This document shows, in pieces, positions 31,501 through 41,450 of a stretch of DNA of 63,904 nucleotides. The notes beneath the pieces were generated by a model, which was not told the DNA's origin, did no database searches, and saw only the letters and a program-made list of their open reading frames with translations. Source of the DNA: Herpetosiphon gulosus. GTDB taxonomy: Bacteria; Chloroflexota; Chloroflexia; Chloroflexales; Herpetosiphonaceae. Each line of letters starts with the position of its first letter. Position 1 is the stretch's first letter. Location of the stretch: assembly GCF_039545135.1 (NCBI RefSeq), contig NZ_BAABRU010000022.1, positions 1 through 63,904 on the forward strand. Direction: 5' to 3'. Made by a program: the position numbers and the translations under genes.

Positions 31501-32796
31501 GCTCCGCACGAAGATCTCAACCCGCATGATGCTTCATTGCGTGGGGTGGCGATGGTTTTGGCCCAAGAATATCCCGAAATCAGCAGCCATTGGATTGACC
31601 TTGATTTTACCCACCAAGCTTGGCCCAGTATGTTGGCGCAAGAGCTACACCATGCCAGCGAGCCAGCCGTGGCGTTGCGCGGTTTCAATCGCTTTGTGCC
31701 ACAGGCCAACACTGCAAACTTGCCAGCCAACCAAGTTGGCTTTCGGGTTGGCGGCTGCTATCTGATCACCGGGGGCAACGGTGGGTTGGGTCGCCAAATC
31801 GCGCTGCAATTAGCCAAACAATATCAGGCCAAAATTGCGATTTTGAGCCGTTCGCTAGCACCAGCTTCGTCCGCTGCTCAGGTTTTGCAACAGCAGATAG
31901 CTGAACTTGGTGGCGAGGCCTTGATTATGCAGGCCGATGTAGCTCAGCCCAAGCAACTAGCCGAAGCTTTAGCGCTGATCGAAACCCAATGGGGTCACTG
32001 TCATGGCCTGATCCACGCGGCAGGGATCGCTGGCAGTGCGGCCCAAATTGGCAGTACTGAAACCACTCATGCCATTTGGAATTCGATGATGGCGGCCAAA
32101 CTCCACGGAACTCAACAGCTCGCTATGATGGTGCGACCATGGAAACTCGATTGGGCGGTGGTGATGTCGTCGTTGGCCAGCGATTTGGGCGGGCTGGGCT
32201 TTGCGAGCTATGCCAGCGCGAATATTGCCCAACATGCCATCGTGCACCAACTCAATCAATCCAGTGCCGTGCCGTGGTATTGCATTAATTGGGATGGTTG
32301 GCAAAGCGCCAACGAAGCCGACCCTCAACGCTTGAGCTTTGAGCAAGGCTGGGCTGCGCTAACCGCAATCGTGCAGCAACGCGGCGTGCTTAATCTGCAA
32401 GTGGTGCTAGGCGATTTTGCTGCACGTCGTCAACGTTGGCTCTATCCACAGCCAATGGTTGTGGAGCAAACCACTGTCCATCGCCCGCGTTCAGCTAATT
32501 TCGAGGCTCCGCGTACCCAGGTTGAACAACAGCTAGCAGCAATTTGGGGCGATTTGTTGGGACTGAACGAACTTAGCATTCACGATAATTTCTTCGATTT
32601 GGGTGGCCATTCGTTGTTAGCAACTCAAATACTTGGGCGGATTCGCCAGAAAATGCAGGTTGATTTGGCATTGCAAGTGGTGTTTCAGCTGCCAACCTTG
32701 GCTGAATTGGCCGAGCATATTCGCCAGCAGCAGCTTAGCCAAACCTTGCAAGCGCAGGCAGTCGGTGGTAGCGAGCGTGAGGAGATAGAGCTATGA
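28537..32796 (+). CDS. Type I PKS module KS-AT-KR-ACP
   Basis: This is a 1419-residue polyketide extension module. The KS has Cys179 in TACSTS. The AT has Ser609 in GHSIGEY with an HAFHS motif, indicating malonyl-CoA. A KR carries the NADPH loop GGNGGLG from ~1079 and the active Tyr1225 in SYASAN. The ACP has Ser1359. There is no room for, and no sign of, DH or ER. Placed between a Ser-loading NRPS module and the next C domain, it should extend seryl thioester by two carbons and reduce the ketone, giving a statine-like 4-amino-3,5-dihydroxypentanoyl unit (inference). The ATG at 28537, after GAGGAA, is preferred to the adjoining TTG. Confidence 0.9.
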   Translation: MHAYTDTDIAIIGMAGRFPGANNLTTFWDNIRQGIVCITDLELQQLQASGIDPVLLNDPAYVKRAPLLLDDIAGFDHSFWGITPNEAALLDPQQRMLLECAWEALEQAGYALKQPQKIGVFVGVGANNYLLQQVLANPSAIERSGDYAVMLANDKDYAPTRISFKLNLLGPSVSVQTACSTSLVATHMAIQSILNGESEMALAGGAALRIPQIQGHLYQTGMIHSPDGNCKPFTSEAAGTIGSSGAGMVLLKRAADAVAAGDPIWAVIKGSAINNDGAQKVGFTAPSIKGQAQVVGEALALAEVEPNTIGYLETHGTATNLGDPIELAALKKVFGATAEQAWCGLGTLKANIGHLDNAAGVAGLIKTALALHHRQLPPTAYANIPHADLQQSPFYLNPTATAWETKLHAGVSSFGIGGTNAHVVLAAAEPIQTKSQTESWQLLPISAASIWSLEQQTERLAVHLQTNPVQGLANVAYTLQTARQAFVQRSFVVAKNHEQASQALLTSPIRECPSQPPKVAWLFSGQGSQYAGMAAELYQQATAFRQAIDLVNRYAQPLLGCDLRQVLFDQSSDLTATNIAQPCLFMLEYALAQQWLAWGIQPQALFGHSIGEYVAACIANVMDLPTAIGLVVARGQLMNQLPSGVMLSISASLDQIQPSLPAELDLAAINTNNLLVVAGEHAAIRAFQQQLTERGIESRILHTSHAFHSRAMQPMLAAFRQQFAAVQLQAPTIPILSNVSGIWMTTAQATSVEYWLEQIVSPVQCAACLNNLLADGAWIVQELGPGHTLATFARASQAAQAPLILTSLPHPQAKQADLALMLQSLGQLWQAGIAVRWNALHQTTWHKVWLPTYAFERQRHWIEAEQRQTPRSSNQLTINTSTWQAQSLASMPSQTGTWLIWGNEPSTIERLTQQVAPNQRILVCVRDTFAEQSKNLDSTNSQIVYFSNFSNPSAWESAADLLRIAQRVRDLGLNSVKLHVVTSQSLAIAPHEDLNPHDASLRGVAMVLAQEYPEISSHWIDLDFTHQAWPSMLAQELHHASEPAVALRGFNRFVPQANTANLPANQVGFRVGGCYLITGGNGGLGRQIALQLAKQYQAKIAILSRSLAPASSAAQVLQQQIAELGGEALIMQADVAQPKQLAEALALIETQWGHCHGLIHAAGIAGSAAQIGSTETTHAIWNSMMAAKLHGTQQLAMMVRPWKLDWAVVMSSLASDLGGLGFASYASANIAQHAIVHQLNQSSAVPWYCINWDGWQSANEADPQRLSFEQGWAALTAIVQQRGVLNLQVVLGDFAARRQRWLYPQPMVVEQTTVHRPRSANFEAPRTQVEQQLAAIWGDLLGLNELSIHDNFFDLGGHSLLATQILGRIRQKMQVDLALQVVFQLPTLAELAEHIRQQQLSQTLQAQAVGGSEREEIEL

Positions 32797-35700
32797 GCGC
32801 GGTTCAAACCCTACTTGAACAATTAAATACACTCGACATAAAATTATGGCTTGATGGCCCGAATTTACGGGTTAATGCACCAAAGGGCGTATTAACGCCG
32901 GAATTACGGGCTGCGCTCAGTGAGCAAAAACCGCAATTGATCGCCTGGTTCGAGCAATATCAGGCTCCAGTAAATGCATCTGAAGCGATCAGACCAAGCC
33001 CACGCAACCAGCCTTTGCCGCTCTCCTTTGGCCAAGAGCGGCTTTGGTTTCTCGATCAACTCGAAGGCCAAAGCAATGCCTACAACTTATCGGGCTGTTT
33101 TGAGATTCGTGGCGAGTTCAAGCCCGAATTATTAGCGCGAGCCTTACAGCTTAGCCTCGAACGCCATGAGATTTTGCGCACCAGCTTGCCAACCGTTGCT
33201 GGCCAGCCAATTCAACAAGTTCAGCCCACGCCCAGTCTGAGCGAATTGCCGTTGCAGATCGTCGATTATTCAGGCTATGCCGCGCCACGCCAGCAGGCCT
33301 TACACTATCTACGTGAGCAAGCGCTGGCAGCCTTTGATTTGAGTAACGGGCCATTATTGCGCTTGGTGTTGTTGCAGCTTGGCGCTGAGCAAGCCATGCT
33401 ACTGGTGGTAATGCACCATACAATAGCTGATGGTTGGTCGATGGGTTGCTTGATTCACGAATTGACTACCAGCTATCAAGCCTTTGCCCAAGCCACACGA
33501 CCGCAATTCCCCGTCTTGCCAATTCAATATGGCGATTTTGCTGCATGGCAACGCGACCTAGCTCAAGCTCCGCTCTGGCAAAAACAGGTGCAATTTTGGC
33601 ATGCTAGCTTAGTTGGCGCACCAGCATTGTTGGCGCTACCCAGCGATTATCCACGCCCAGCCAGCCAATCGTGGCGCGGCAAAACCTGCCATTTTGTGCT
33701 TTCGGCCTGCCTAAGCCAGCAAATTCGCCAAGTTGGCCAGCGCTATGGCTGTACCCCCTATATGACGTTATTGGCTGGCTTTGCTTTTTGGCTGGCGCGG
33801 ATGACTGGTAGCCACGATTTGCCAATCGGCACACCGATTGCCAACCGCAACCGCCTAGAAACTGAAAACTTGATTGGTTTTTTCGTCAATAGCTTGGTAA
33901 TGCGGATCAAGCCTGATCGTAATTTGCCATTTTCGGAGCTTTTGCGCCAAACCCAAGCTGTCAGTTTGGCCGCCTTTGCTAATCAGGATGCGCCATTTGC
34001 GCAGGTAGTCGAGGCCTTGCAACCAGAGCGCACATTGGGCTATAACCCCATTTTCCAGGTGATGTTTGATCTACAAACCGCGCCAACCAGTAGCTTGCAA
34101 CTCCCCAATCTTAGCTTTGAACCATGCTTGCTTGATGAGCTTGGCGAAGGCACGGCGATGTTTGATCTGTCGTGGACAATGCAAGATCTTCCAAACGGCT
34201 TTACTGGACAAGTTGAGTTTGCTATCGATCTTTTTTTACCAAGCACAATCGAGCGCTGGATCGAAGATTTTGAACAGACCTTGAGCTATGTTTGTGCTGC
34301 GCCTGAGTACCCATTGCAGAGCTTGCCAATTTCACGTTTGGCCGATTGGGGGTTTCAATCGCCAATTATTGCTGCCCAACCGATTCAGCACTTGATTCAG
34401 CAGCATGCCTTTAATCAGCCAGATGCCTTAGCTGTAACGTGGCAAGGTCAGCATTTGAGCTATGCCCAGCTTGATCAGGCCGCCAATCAATTGGCCCAGT
34501 ATTTACATCAACAAGGGATTGGTTGTGGCGATTTTGTTGGTCTCTGTTTTGAGCGTTCGCTAGCCATGCCGGTTGCTTGGTTAGGGGTACTCAAGGCTGG
34601 CGCAGCCTATGTCCCGCTTGATCCGAGCTATCCGCTTGAGCGTTTGGCCTTTATGTGCAACGATGCTAAGCTGCGTTTGGTGCTTACTCAAGCTGCCTTG
34701 ATCGATTGTTTGCCCGTCGAACAACCACTAATTATCTGGGAGCAACTAAACGATCAATTGCATGAGTATGCGGCAACTGCACCTGCGCTAGCGATTCACC
34801 CGCAACAACCTGCCTATGTGATTTATACCTCTGGCTCAACTGGTTTGCCCAAAGGAACCGTCATTGCCCATGGCCCGTTGGCCCAAACCTACCGCGCTTG
34901 GGAGCAAGCCTATCAGCTGACCGACACGATCCGCGTGCACTTGCAAATGGCAGCTTTTTCGTTTGATGTCTGCACTGGCGATTTTGTGCGGGCGCTCGGT
35001 TCAGGCGGGCGTTTGGTGCTTTGCCCACGCGATTATTTGCTCTCGCCCGCTGATTTATATCAACTAATCGTCAGCGAACAGGTCGATTGTGGCGAATTTG
35101 TCCCAGCGGTGCTGCGTGAACTTTGCCATTATCTGGCCTTAACCAAGCAAAAACTAGCAATGCCCTTGGTTATTGCTGGCTCAGATACTTGGTATGGCGA
35201 AGAGTATCAGCGCTTTCAAACGGTGTTTGAACCAACAACCCGCTTGATCAATTCGTATGGTGTGACCGAAGCAGTGATCGATAGCTGCTATTTCAGTGCT
35301 GCTGATAAACCGTTGATCGCTGAGCGGACTGTGCCGATTGGCCGACCATTTGCCGCAACCGCGATGTATGTGCTTGATCAATGGTTGCAGCCTGTGCCAA
35401 ACGGGGCCAGCGGCGAGTTGTATTTGGCTGGCGAACGCTTGGCTAGTGCCTACCTTGGTCGCCCCGACCTCACCAGCGAACGCTTTGTGCCTGATCCATG
35501 GGGCCGATTGCCCGGGGCACGTATGTATCGCACTGGCGATCGCGCCCGCTGGACGAGCACTGGCCAATTGGAATTTTTAGGGCGTGGCGATCAGCAAATC
35601 AAACTGCGTGGCTTTCGGATTGAGCTGGGCGAGATTGAAACCGCGCTGACCCAATACCCAAGCATTCAACATGCTGTTGCTTTGGTGCATACCACGCCGC

Positions 35701-38700
35701 ATCCGAGCCTAGTAGCCTATGTGGTTGCAGATCAAATGGTTGAGCAGGCGGCCTTGGTGCAATGGCTGCAAACCCGCGTGCCTGAATATATGCTGCCAAG
35801 CGGCTTGATACAGCTTGAACAATTGCCATTAACTCCCAATGGCAAAGTTGACCGCAAGGCTTTATTGGCCTTGAAGCCCAGCCAACTAAACCCAACCGAA
35901 CAAATTGCGCCCGAGGGTGCAACCGAGCAAACGCTTGCTACAATTTGGCAGCAAGTGCTCGGTCAGCCAATTGGTCGCCATGCCAATTTCTTCGGTTTGG
36001 GCGGCGATTCAATTCTGGCAATGCAGGTGGTTAGCCGTTGTCGCGCTGCGGGCTTGGGATTAACGCCGCGCTTGTTGTTCCAACATCAAACGATTGCTGC
36101 GTTAGCTCAAGTCTTGCCTGCACTTGGCTCGATCACTACAACCCAACGGCCTGCGCGTGCACCACAGCAGCTCTTGCCAGTTCAACAGTGGTTTGGCGCG
36201 TTGGCCGCGCCCAATCCAAACCACTACAACCAGAGTGTGTTGATCGAATTAACTGCGCCACTTGAACCAGCCCGTTTGCAGGTTGGGTTGAATCAGTTAG
36301 CCCAGCTGCATCCAAGTTTACGGCTGGCTTGTGATGATCAGTTTCAGCAAAAACTGCATGCAGTTGAGCCAACCCTGCAGGTGCTAGCACTTGATCCTGC
36401 GCAGCCAGCTGCTGACCAAATTACCGCCTATGCTGCGCAGCGCCAACAAGCATTGAATTTGCAACAAGCCCCGCTTTGGAATGCCAGCTATCTCCATCAG
36501 CCCAATCAAGCTTGGCTCTTGTTGATTGCGCATCACTGGATTATCGACGGCGTTTCATGGCGAATTGTGCTCGAAGATCTGGCCAATTTATTAAATGAGC
36601 AGCAACCAATGCCCGCCAGTACCAGCGTGGCCGAATGGACTGATTATCTCCAACGCCAAACTAGCGAACAGTTTTACAGCCAACTTGGCTATTGGCAGCA
36701 GACACTCCGCCAATTAAAACCCTTAGTTGCCAGCCAAGATCAAGCCTTGAATAATGTAGTTGCTCAAACCCAGCGCTATCAACAAACGCTTAGCCCACAA
36801 TTAACCGCAAGCCTGCTCGGCGATCTGCATCAGGCCTATCGCACGACGATTGATGATCTGTTGCTGACAGCCTTGGTGTTGAGCTATTGCGAATGGACTG
36901 GCGAGCAGGGGCTGAGCCTTGAGCGCGAAAGCCATGGGCGTTTTGGTGATGAGGCCGATTTTGATCTGACCCGAACCGTCGGCTGGCTCACGAGTATCTA
37001 TCCCCAACATTTGAGCTTGCCGACTAACCCAACTCTCGCTGAAGCTTTGATTGCGATTAAGGAACAACTGCGAGCAGTGCCCGATCAGGGCTTGAGCTAT
37101 GGCTGGCTGCGTTATCAACATCCCGATTCTGCAATCCGTCAATCGCTTGCGCTGAATCAACCCTTGGCAGTTACCTTCAACTACCTTGGTCAACTCGATC
37201 AAGGCACACTGGCCGCGCCATTCAAACGCTTGGCCGAAATTGACCTTGGTGCTGAGCAAGACCCTGCAACCCCACGTAGTAGCATCGTCGAAATTAATGG
37301 CTATATCAATAATGGTGTGCTGAGTTTGCACTGGGAATATTGCCGCGATTGGGCTGCTGCTGAAGCGCTCGAACAATGGGCAACCGCCTTTTCCACCACG
37401 CTTGAGGTTTTGATTGGACATTGCCGCAGTGTTCAGCAACCAGTATTAACTCCCAGCGATGTGCCCTATGCCCAACTCAATCAGCGTGAGCTTGATCGCT
37501 TGGCCCAGCAGGTTAAGCAACCAATTGCCGATGTGTATCGCCTAACTCCGTTGCAAGAAGGTATGCTCTTCCATAGCCTGCTTGCACCCGAACAGCAATT
37601 TTATATCGAGCAAGTCGCCTGCCGCCTTGATGGCTATATCGACCCAAGGTTGTTCGAGCAGGCTTGGCAACAACTTATCGAACGCCACGCTGTTTTTCGC
37701 ACCGCCTTCTACAGCGATGGGCTGAGCCATCCTTGCCAGGTTGTGTTGGCGCAGGTCAGCTTTGAGCTTTGCTATCACGATTGGTCGGTTAAACAGATTG
37801 ATTCGACCCAACTAACCAACTATGCTCAAGCTGAACGTCAGCGTGGGTTTGATTTACACCAAGCACCATTAATGCGCATCAGCCTGATCAAACTAGCTGC
37901 TCAGCATTATCATTGTATTTGGACTCATCACCATCTCTTGCTTGATGGTTGGTCGGTGCCGATTGTGCTGAGCGAAGTGTTGGAATGCTATCAACAGCTG
38001 ATTGCTGGCAGCCAACTTGATCTAGCCCCAGCCCCAGCCTATCGCGAATACCTTGGCTGGTTGCAAGCCCAGGATCAAACCCAAGCTCAGCAATTTTGGC
38101 GTGGCTACTTGGCAACCCAAGAGCAACCAACCGCCTTGCCCTGCGATTACACTGGCTCACGTCAGGCCAGCCAAGCTTGGGCCAAAATCCAGCAGCAACT
38201 ATCTTTAGCCGAAACTCATGCGTTAAGCCAATTTGCGCGTGACCAGCATATTACCTTGAGCAGCTTGGCTCAAGCCGCTTGGGGCTATGTTTTGGGTCGC
38301 TATAGCAGCCAATTGCAAGTATTGTTTGGATTAACCGTTGCCGGACGACCCGCCAATTTGCCGACTGCCGAGCACATGGTGGGCATGTTTATCAATACTC
38401 TGCCATGCGTCGTGCCGCTTAACCCTGATCAACCAATTGGTACATGGCTTCAAGAGCTTCAACACCAACAGCTTGAAGCCCAACAATATGCCGCGAGCAG
38501 CCTCGTTGATATTCAGGGCTGGAGCAATATTGTTCAACCAACGCCATTGTTCGAAAGCATTTTGGTGTTTGAGAATTATCCCAACACTGCATCTGACGAT
38601 CAGCAAGCAGCCTTGCGGATCAGCGATATTCAAGCCACCGAACAAACCAATTATCCGCTGACCTTGGTAGTTGCGCCCGCTGAGCAGGTGGAATGTAGCT

Positions 38701-41450
38701 TGAGTTATGCAACCGAGCGCTTTGATCCGGTGCTGATCGAAGCAGTCTTGCAAGGCTTTTGCCAAACGCTGATTGCACTCACCCGCCAAGCGACCCTTGG
38801 CCAACTCCCAGACCTAGGGGTTGATCAACAACAACTAGCAGGGTGGAATGCAACCGAACAGCCGCTTAGCCCATTCTGTTTGCACGAGCTGTTTCAGCGG
38901 CAAGCGCAGCGCACACCGCAGGCCTGCGCAATTATTGCGGCTAACCAAAGCCTTAGCTATGCCGAACTTGATCGGCAGGCCAACCAAGTTGCCCACTATT
39001 TATGTGGTTTGGGAGTTGGCCCGAATAGCCTCGTCGGAATTCATATCGAGCGCTCAGCGTTGATGCTGGTGGCGTTGTTGGGTGTGCTCAAGGCTGGCGG
39101 AGCCTATGTTCCGCTTGATCCAAGTTTTCCTTTGGAGCGGCTGAGCTATATGGCCGAGGATGCTAACATTCAGGTGTTGCTGACCGCAGCCTCAAGCCAA
39201 CCGCTTGCCCACAGCCTTCAGCATGGCCCTTGGGCTGTGGTTGATCTCGATGATTGTGTTGTTACGTTATCCAGCATGCCGACCACCGCCCCATTTCCCA
39301 GTGCCCAACCTCACGATTTGGCCTATGCCATCTACACCTCTGGCTCAACGGGTAAGCCTAAGGGCGTGTTGATCGAGCATCAAGCGGTGGTTAATTTCGT
39401 GCAATCGATTCAACGCCAACCAGGTATTACTTCTAGCGATGTGCTGCTTGCCGTTACTACCTTGTCGTTTGATATTGCGGTGCTGGAACTGTATGGCCCC
39501 TTGCTCTGCGGGGCAACCGTTGTGCTTGCTAGTCGCGAGGCCGCCAGCGATGCCGATCAATTAATTGGGTTGATCGAGCAGCATAGCATAACAGTGCTGC
39601 AAGCAACTCCCGCAACCTGGCGCATGCTGTTGACTGCCGATTGGCAGGGCAGTTCAAATTTACGCGCACTATGTGGCGGCGAACCATTGCCACGCGATCT
39701 GGCGGGTGCACTGCTTGATCGGGTTGCTGAAGTGTGGAATATGTATGGCCCAACCGAGACCTGCGTTTGGTCAACCTGTGCCCAGATTACGCCTGCCCTC
39801 CTGCTGCATTCAACCCAAATTCCAATTGGCCGACCATTGGCAAATACCCAGTGCTATGTTTTGGATGCTCAGCAGCAACCATTACCAGTCGGGGCACTAG
39901 GTGAGCTGTATATCGCTGGAGCCGGAGTTGCCCGCGGCTATCATGAACGGCCTGAATTAACCGAACAGCGCTTTGTGCCTGATCGTTTCAGTCATAACTC
40001 AAATGCCCGCATGTATCGGACTGGCGATTTGGCTCGCTATCGCAGCGATGGCACGCTGGAATGCTTGGGACGGATTGATCAGCAAGTTAAAATTCGTGGC
40101 TATCGGATTGAACTTGGCGAAATCGAAACCGTTTTGCTCTCTCACCCCAGCGTGGCCCAAGCCTTGGTTGTGGTGCAATTGGCTAATGTTGATGCCCAAT
40201 TAATTGCCTATGTGATTGGTGCAGCCCCCGATTTGACCAGCGAGCTGCTGCGCCAACACTTGGCCTTACAACTCCCACGCTATATGCTGCCCAGCGCGAT
40301 TGTGGCACTAACCGAATGGCCATTAACCCCCAATGGCAAGATCGATCGTCAAGCTTTGCCCAAGCCTTGGAGCGAGCAACCAAGCCTACAAATTGCCCGT
40401 GACCCGCTGGAACTGCAACTCCAACAACTCTGGACAACCGTGCTTGGTCGTCAATTGGGTATTCACGATCACTTTTTGGAACATGGTGGCCATTCGCTGA
40501 TTGCGATTCGATTTATGGCCTTGCTCAACCCATTACTTGAGCAGCCGTTGCCATTAACCAGCTTATACCAAGCGCCAACTATCGCCGAAATGGCCCAATT
40601 GCTGCGCCATCAAAGCCGCCAATGGTCGCCACTAGTGCCCTTACGCCATGGCTCAGGCGAGCAAACGCCACTCTTTTTGCTGCCAGGCGCAGGCGGTAAT
40701 GTGCTGTATTTACAACAACTGGCCCAAGCAATTCCAACTGAGCGGGCGATTTATGCAGTCCAAGCCTATGGCCTCGAGCCAAACCAAACCCCGTTCGAGA
40801 CGGTCGAAGTGATGGCGCAACAGGCATGGCAAGCAATTCGTCAAGCCTTCCCACAAGGGCCATATACCTTGATCGGACACTCATTTGGCAGTGATGTAGC
40901 TTGGGCGATGGCGAGCCTAGCTTTAGCCGAGGGCCAGCAGATTTGTCAATTGTTCAGCATTGATAGTGCTGCACCCCAAGCTCGCCAACAACCACATGAG
41001 CTTGAGCCATGGTCGGAATGGCTGCGTCGTGGTAAGCAAGTTTTGGAGCAGGCTTTTGCAGTCGAGTTGGTCTTGACTGAGGCTGATTTGGCCGAATTAA
41101 GCCCACTTGAGCAAGCTGGCCTACTTACCGACCAACTGATTATGCTCGGCATTCTACCTGCCCAAACTGAGCCAAGCTTGCTCGAACGCTTTTTGAGCGT
41201 TTTTCGGGCCAACCATCAGGCCAGTTTTCAGCCAGAATCGGGCTTAGCCATCCCCGTGATGCTGATCAAAGCCCGTGATGAAGCACCCGAGCTAACCTTC
41301 GCTCAGCAGCCAGATTGGGGCTGGAGCAGCTTAACCAGTGCAACAGTCGAAATTGTTACGTTGGCAGGTGACCACCATACCATCTTGCATGAGCCATACG
41401 TTCAGGCCTTGGGACGATTGATTGGGGTTGGCTTGGAGGTTGCCGTATGA
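32793..41450 (+). CDS. NRPS C-A-PCP-E-C-A-PCP-TE, predicted D-Orn, Gly, release
   Basis: This 2885-residue terminal synthetase opens with a ~60-residue TubC-type docking domain (LLEQLNTLDIKLWLDG), fitting a handover from the PKS. C1 (LSFGQERLWFLDQL, HHTIADG from His208) is LCL. A1 (Thr679) has code D-V-G-E-I-G-S-I-D, an ornithine code. PCP1 has Ser1073 (GGDS), and E has HHWIIDG from His1247. C2 (LTPLQEGMLFH, His1713) is DCL. A2 (Thr2182) has code D-I-L-Q-L-G-M-V-W, a glycine code. PCP2 has Ser2568. The type I thioesterase has Ser2697 in GHSFG and a DHHT motif near the end. It should add D-Orn and Gly and release the chain, probably by cyclisation onto the beta-amine as in iturins (inference). 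Confidence 0.92.
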   Translation: MSAVQTLLEQLNTLDIKLWLDGPNLRVNAPKGVLTPELRAALSEQKPQLIAWFEQYQAPVNASEAIRPSPRNQPLPLSFGQERLWFLDQLEGQSNAYNLSGCFEIRGEFKPELLARALQLSLERHEILRTSLPTVAGQPIQQVQPTPSLSELPLQIVDYSGYAAPRQQALHYLREQALAAFDLSNGPLLRLVLLQLGAEQAMLLVVMHHTIADGWSMGCLIHELTTSYQAFAQATRPQFPVLPIQYGDFAAWQRDLAQAPLWQKQVQFWHASLVGAPALLALPSDYPRPASQSWRGKTCHFVLSACLSQQIRQVGQRYGCTPYMTLLAGFAFWLARMTGSHDLPIGTPIANRNRLETENLIGFFVNSLVMRIKPDRNLPFSELLRQTQAVSLAAFANQDAPFAQVVEALQPERTLGYNPIFQVMFDLQTAPTSSLQLPNLSFEPCLLDELGEGTAMFDLSWTMQDLPNGFTGQVEFAIDLFLPSTIERWIEDFEQTLSYVCAAPEYPLQSLPISRLADWGFQSPIIAAQPIQHLIQQHAFNQPDALAVTWQGQHLSYAQLDQAANQLAQYLHQQGIGCGDFVGLCFERSLAMPVAWLGVLKAGAAYVPLDPSYPLERLAFMCNDAKLRLVLTQAALIDCLPVEQPLIIWEQLNDQLHEYAATAPALAIHPQQPAYVIYTSGSTGLPKGTVIAHGPLAQTYRAWEQAYQLTDTIRVHLQMAAFSFDVCTGDFVRALGSGGRLVLCPRDYLLSPADLYQLIVSEQVDCGEFVPAVLRELCHYLALTKQKLAMPLVIAGSDTWYGEEYQRFQTVFEPTTRLINSYGVTEAVIDSCYFSAADKPLIAERTVPIGRPFAATAMYVLDQWLQPVPNGASGELYLAGERLASAYLGRPDLTSERFVPDPWGRLPGARMYRTGDRARWTSTGQLEFLGRGDQQIKLRGFRIELGEIETALTQYPSIQHAVALVHTTPHPSLVAYVVADQMVEQAALVQWLQTRVPEYMLPSGLIQLEQLPLTPNGKVDRKALLALKPSQLNPTEQIAPEGATEQTLATIWQQVLGQPIGRHANFFGLGGDSILAMQVVSRCRAAGLGLTPRLLFQHQTIAALAQVLPALGSITTTQRPARAPQQLLPVQQWFGALAAPNPNHYNQSVLIELTAPLEPARLQVGLNQLAQLHPSLRLACDDQFQQKLHAVEPTLQVLALDPAQPAADQITAYAAQRQQALNLQQAPLWNASYLHQPNQAWLLLIAHHWIIDGVSWRIVLEDLANLLNEQQPMPASTSVAEWTDYLQRQTSEQFYSQLGYWQQTLRQLKPLVASQDQALNNVVAQTQRYQQTLSPQLTASLLGDLHQAYRTTIDDLLLTALVLSYCEWTGEQGLSLERESHGRFGDEADFDLTRTVGWLTSIYPQHLSLPTNPTLAEALIAIKEQLRAVPDQGLSYGWLRYQHPDSAIRQSLALNQPLAVTFNYLGQLDQGTLAAPFKRLAEIDLGAEQDPATPRSSIVEINGYINNGVLSLHWEYCRDWAAAEALEQWATAFSTTLEVLIGHCRSVQQPVLTPSDVPYAQLNQRELDRLAQQVKQPIADVYRLTPLQEGMLFHSLLAPEQQFYIEQVACRLDGYIDPRLFEQAWQQLIERHAVFRTAFYSDGLSHPCQVVLAQVSFELCYHDWSVKQIDSTQLTNYAQAERQRGFDLHQAPLMRISLIKLAAQHYHCIWTHHHLLLDGWSVPIVLSEVLECYQQLIAGSQLDLAPAPAYREYLGWLQAQDQTQAQQFWRGYLATQEQPTALPCDYTGSRQASQAWAKIQQQLSLAETHALSQFARDQHITLSSLAQAAWGYVLGRYSSQLQVLFGLTVAGRPANLPTAEHMVGMFINTLPCVVPLNPDQPIGTWLQELQHQQLEAQQYAASSLVDIQGWSNIVQPTPLFESILVFENYPNTASDDQQAALRISDIQATEQTNYPLTLVVAPAEQVECSLSYATERFDPVLIEAVLQGFCQTLIALTRQATLGQLPDLGVDQQQLAGWNATEQPLSPFCLHELFQRQAQRTPQACAIIAANQSLSYAELDRQANQVAHYLCGLGVGPNSLVGIHIERSALMLVALLGVLKAGGAYVPLDPSFPLERLSYMAEDANIQVLLTAASSQPLAHSLQHGPWAVVDLDDCVVTLSSMPTTAPFPSAQPHDLAYAIYTSGSTGKPKGVLIEHQAVVNFVQSIQRQPGITSSDVLLAVTTLSFDIAVLELYGPLLCGATVVLASREAASDADQLIGLIEQHSITVLQATPATWRMLLTADWQGSSNLRALCGGEPLPRDLAGALLDRVAEVWNMYGPTETCVWSTCAQITPALLLHSTQIPIGRPLANTQCYVLDAQQQPLPVGALGELYIAGAGVARGYHERPELTEQRFVPDRFSHNSNARMYRTGDLARYRSDGTLECLGRIDQQVKIRGYRIELGEIETVLLSHPSVAQALVVVQLANVDAQLIAYVIGAAPDLTSELLRQHLALQLPRYMLPSAIVALTEWPLTPNGKIDRQALPKPWSEQPSLQIARDPLELQLQQLWTTVLGRQLGIHDHFLEHGGHSLIAIRFMALLNPLLEQPLPLTSLYQAPTIAEMAQLLRHQSRQWSPLVPLRHGSGEQTPLFLLPGAGGNVLYLQQLAQAIPTERAIYAVQAYGLEPNQTPFETVEVMAQQAWQAIRQAFPQGPYTLIGHSFGSDVAWAMASLALAEGQQICQLFSIDSAAPQARQQPHELEPWSEWLRRGKQVLEQAFAVELVLTEADLAELSPLEQAGLLTDQLIMLGILPAQTEPSLLERFLSVFRANHQASFQPESGLAIPVMLIKARDEAPELTFAQQPDWGWSSLTSATVEIVTLAGDHHTILHEPYVQALGRLIGVGLEVAV

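Noticed and set aside
31000-31750. A DH domain in the AT-KR linker of the PKS module
   Set aside because: No H-x-x-x-G-x-x-x-x-P motif is present and the region is shorter than a DH domain; it looks like the usual structural half of the KR.
36531-36600. Reading the E domains as extra condensation domains
   Set aside because: They follow GGDS-type PCPs, carry the VSWRIVLEDL block, and the next C domains are of the D-accepting type.
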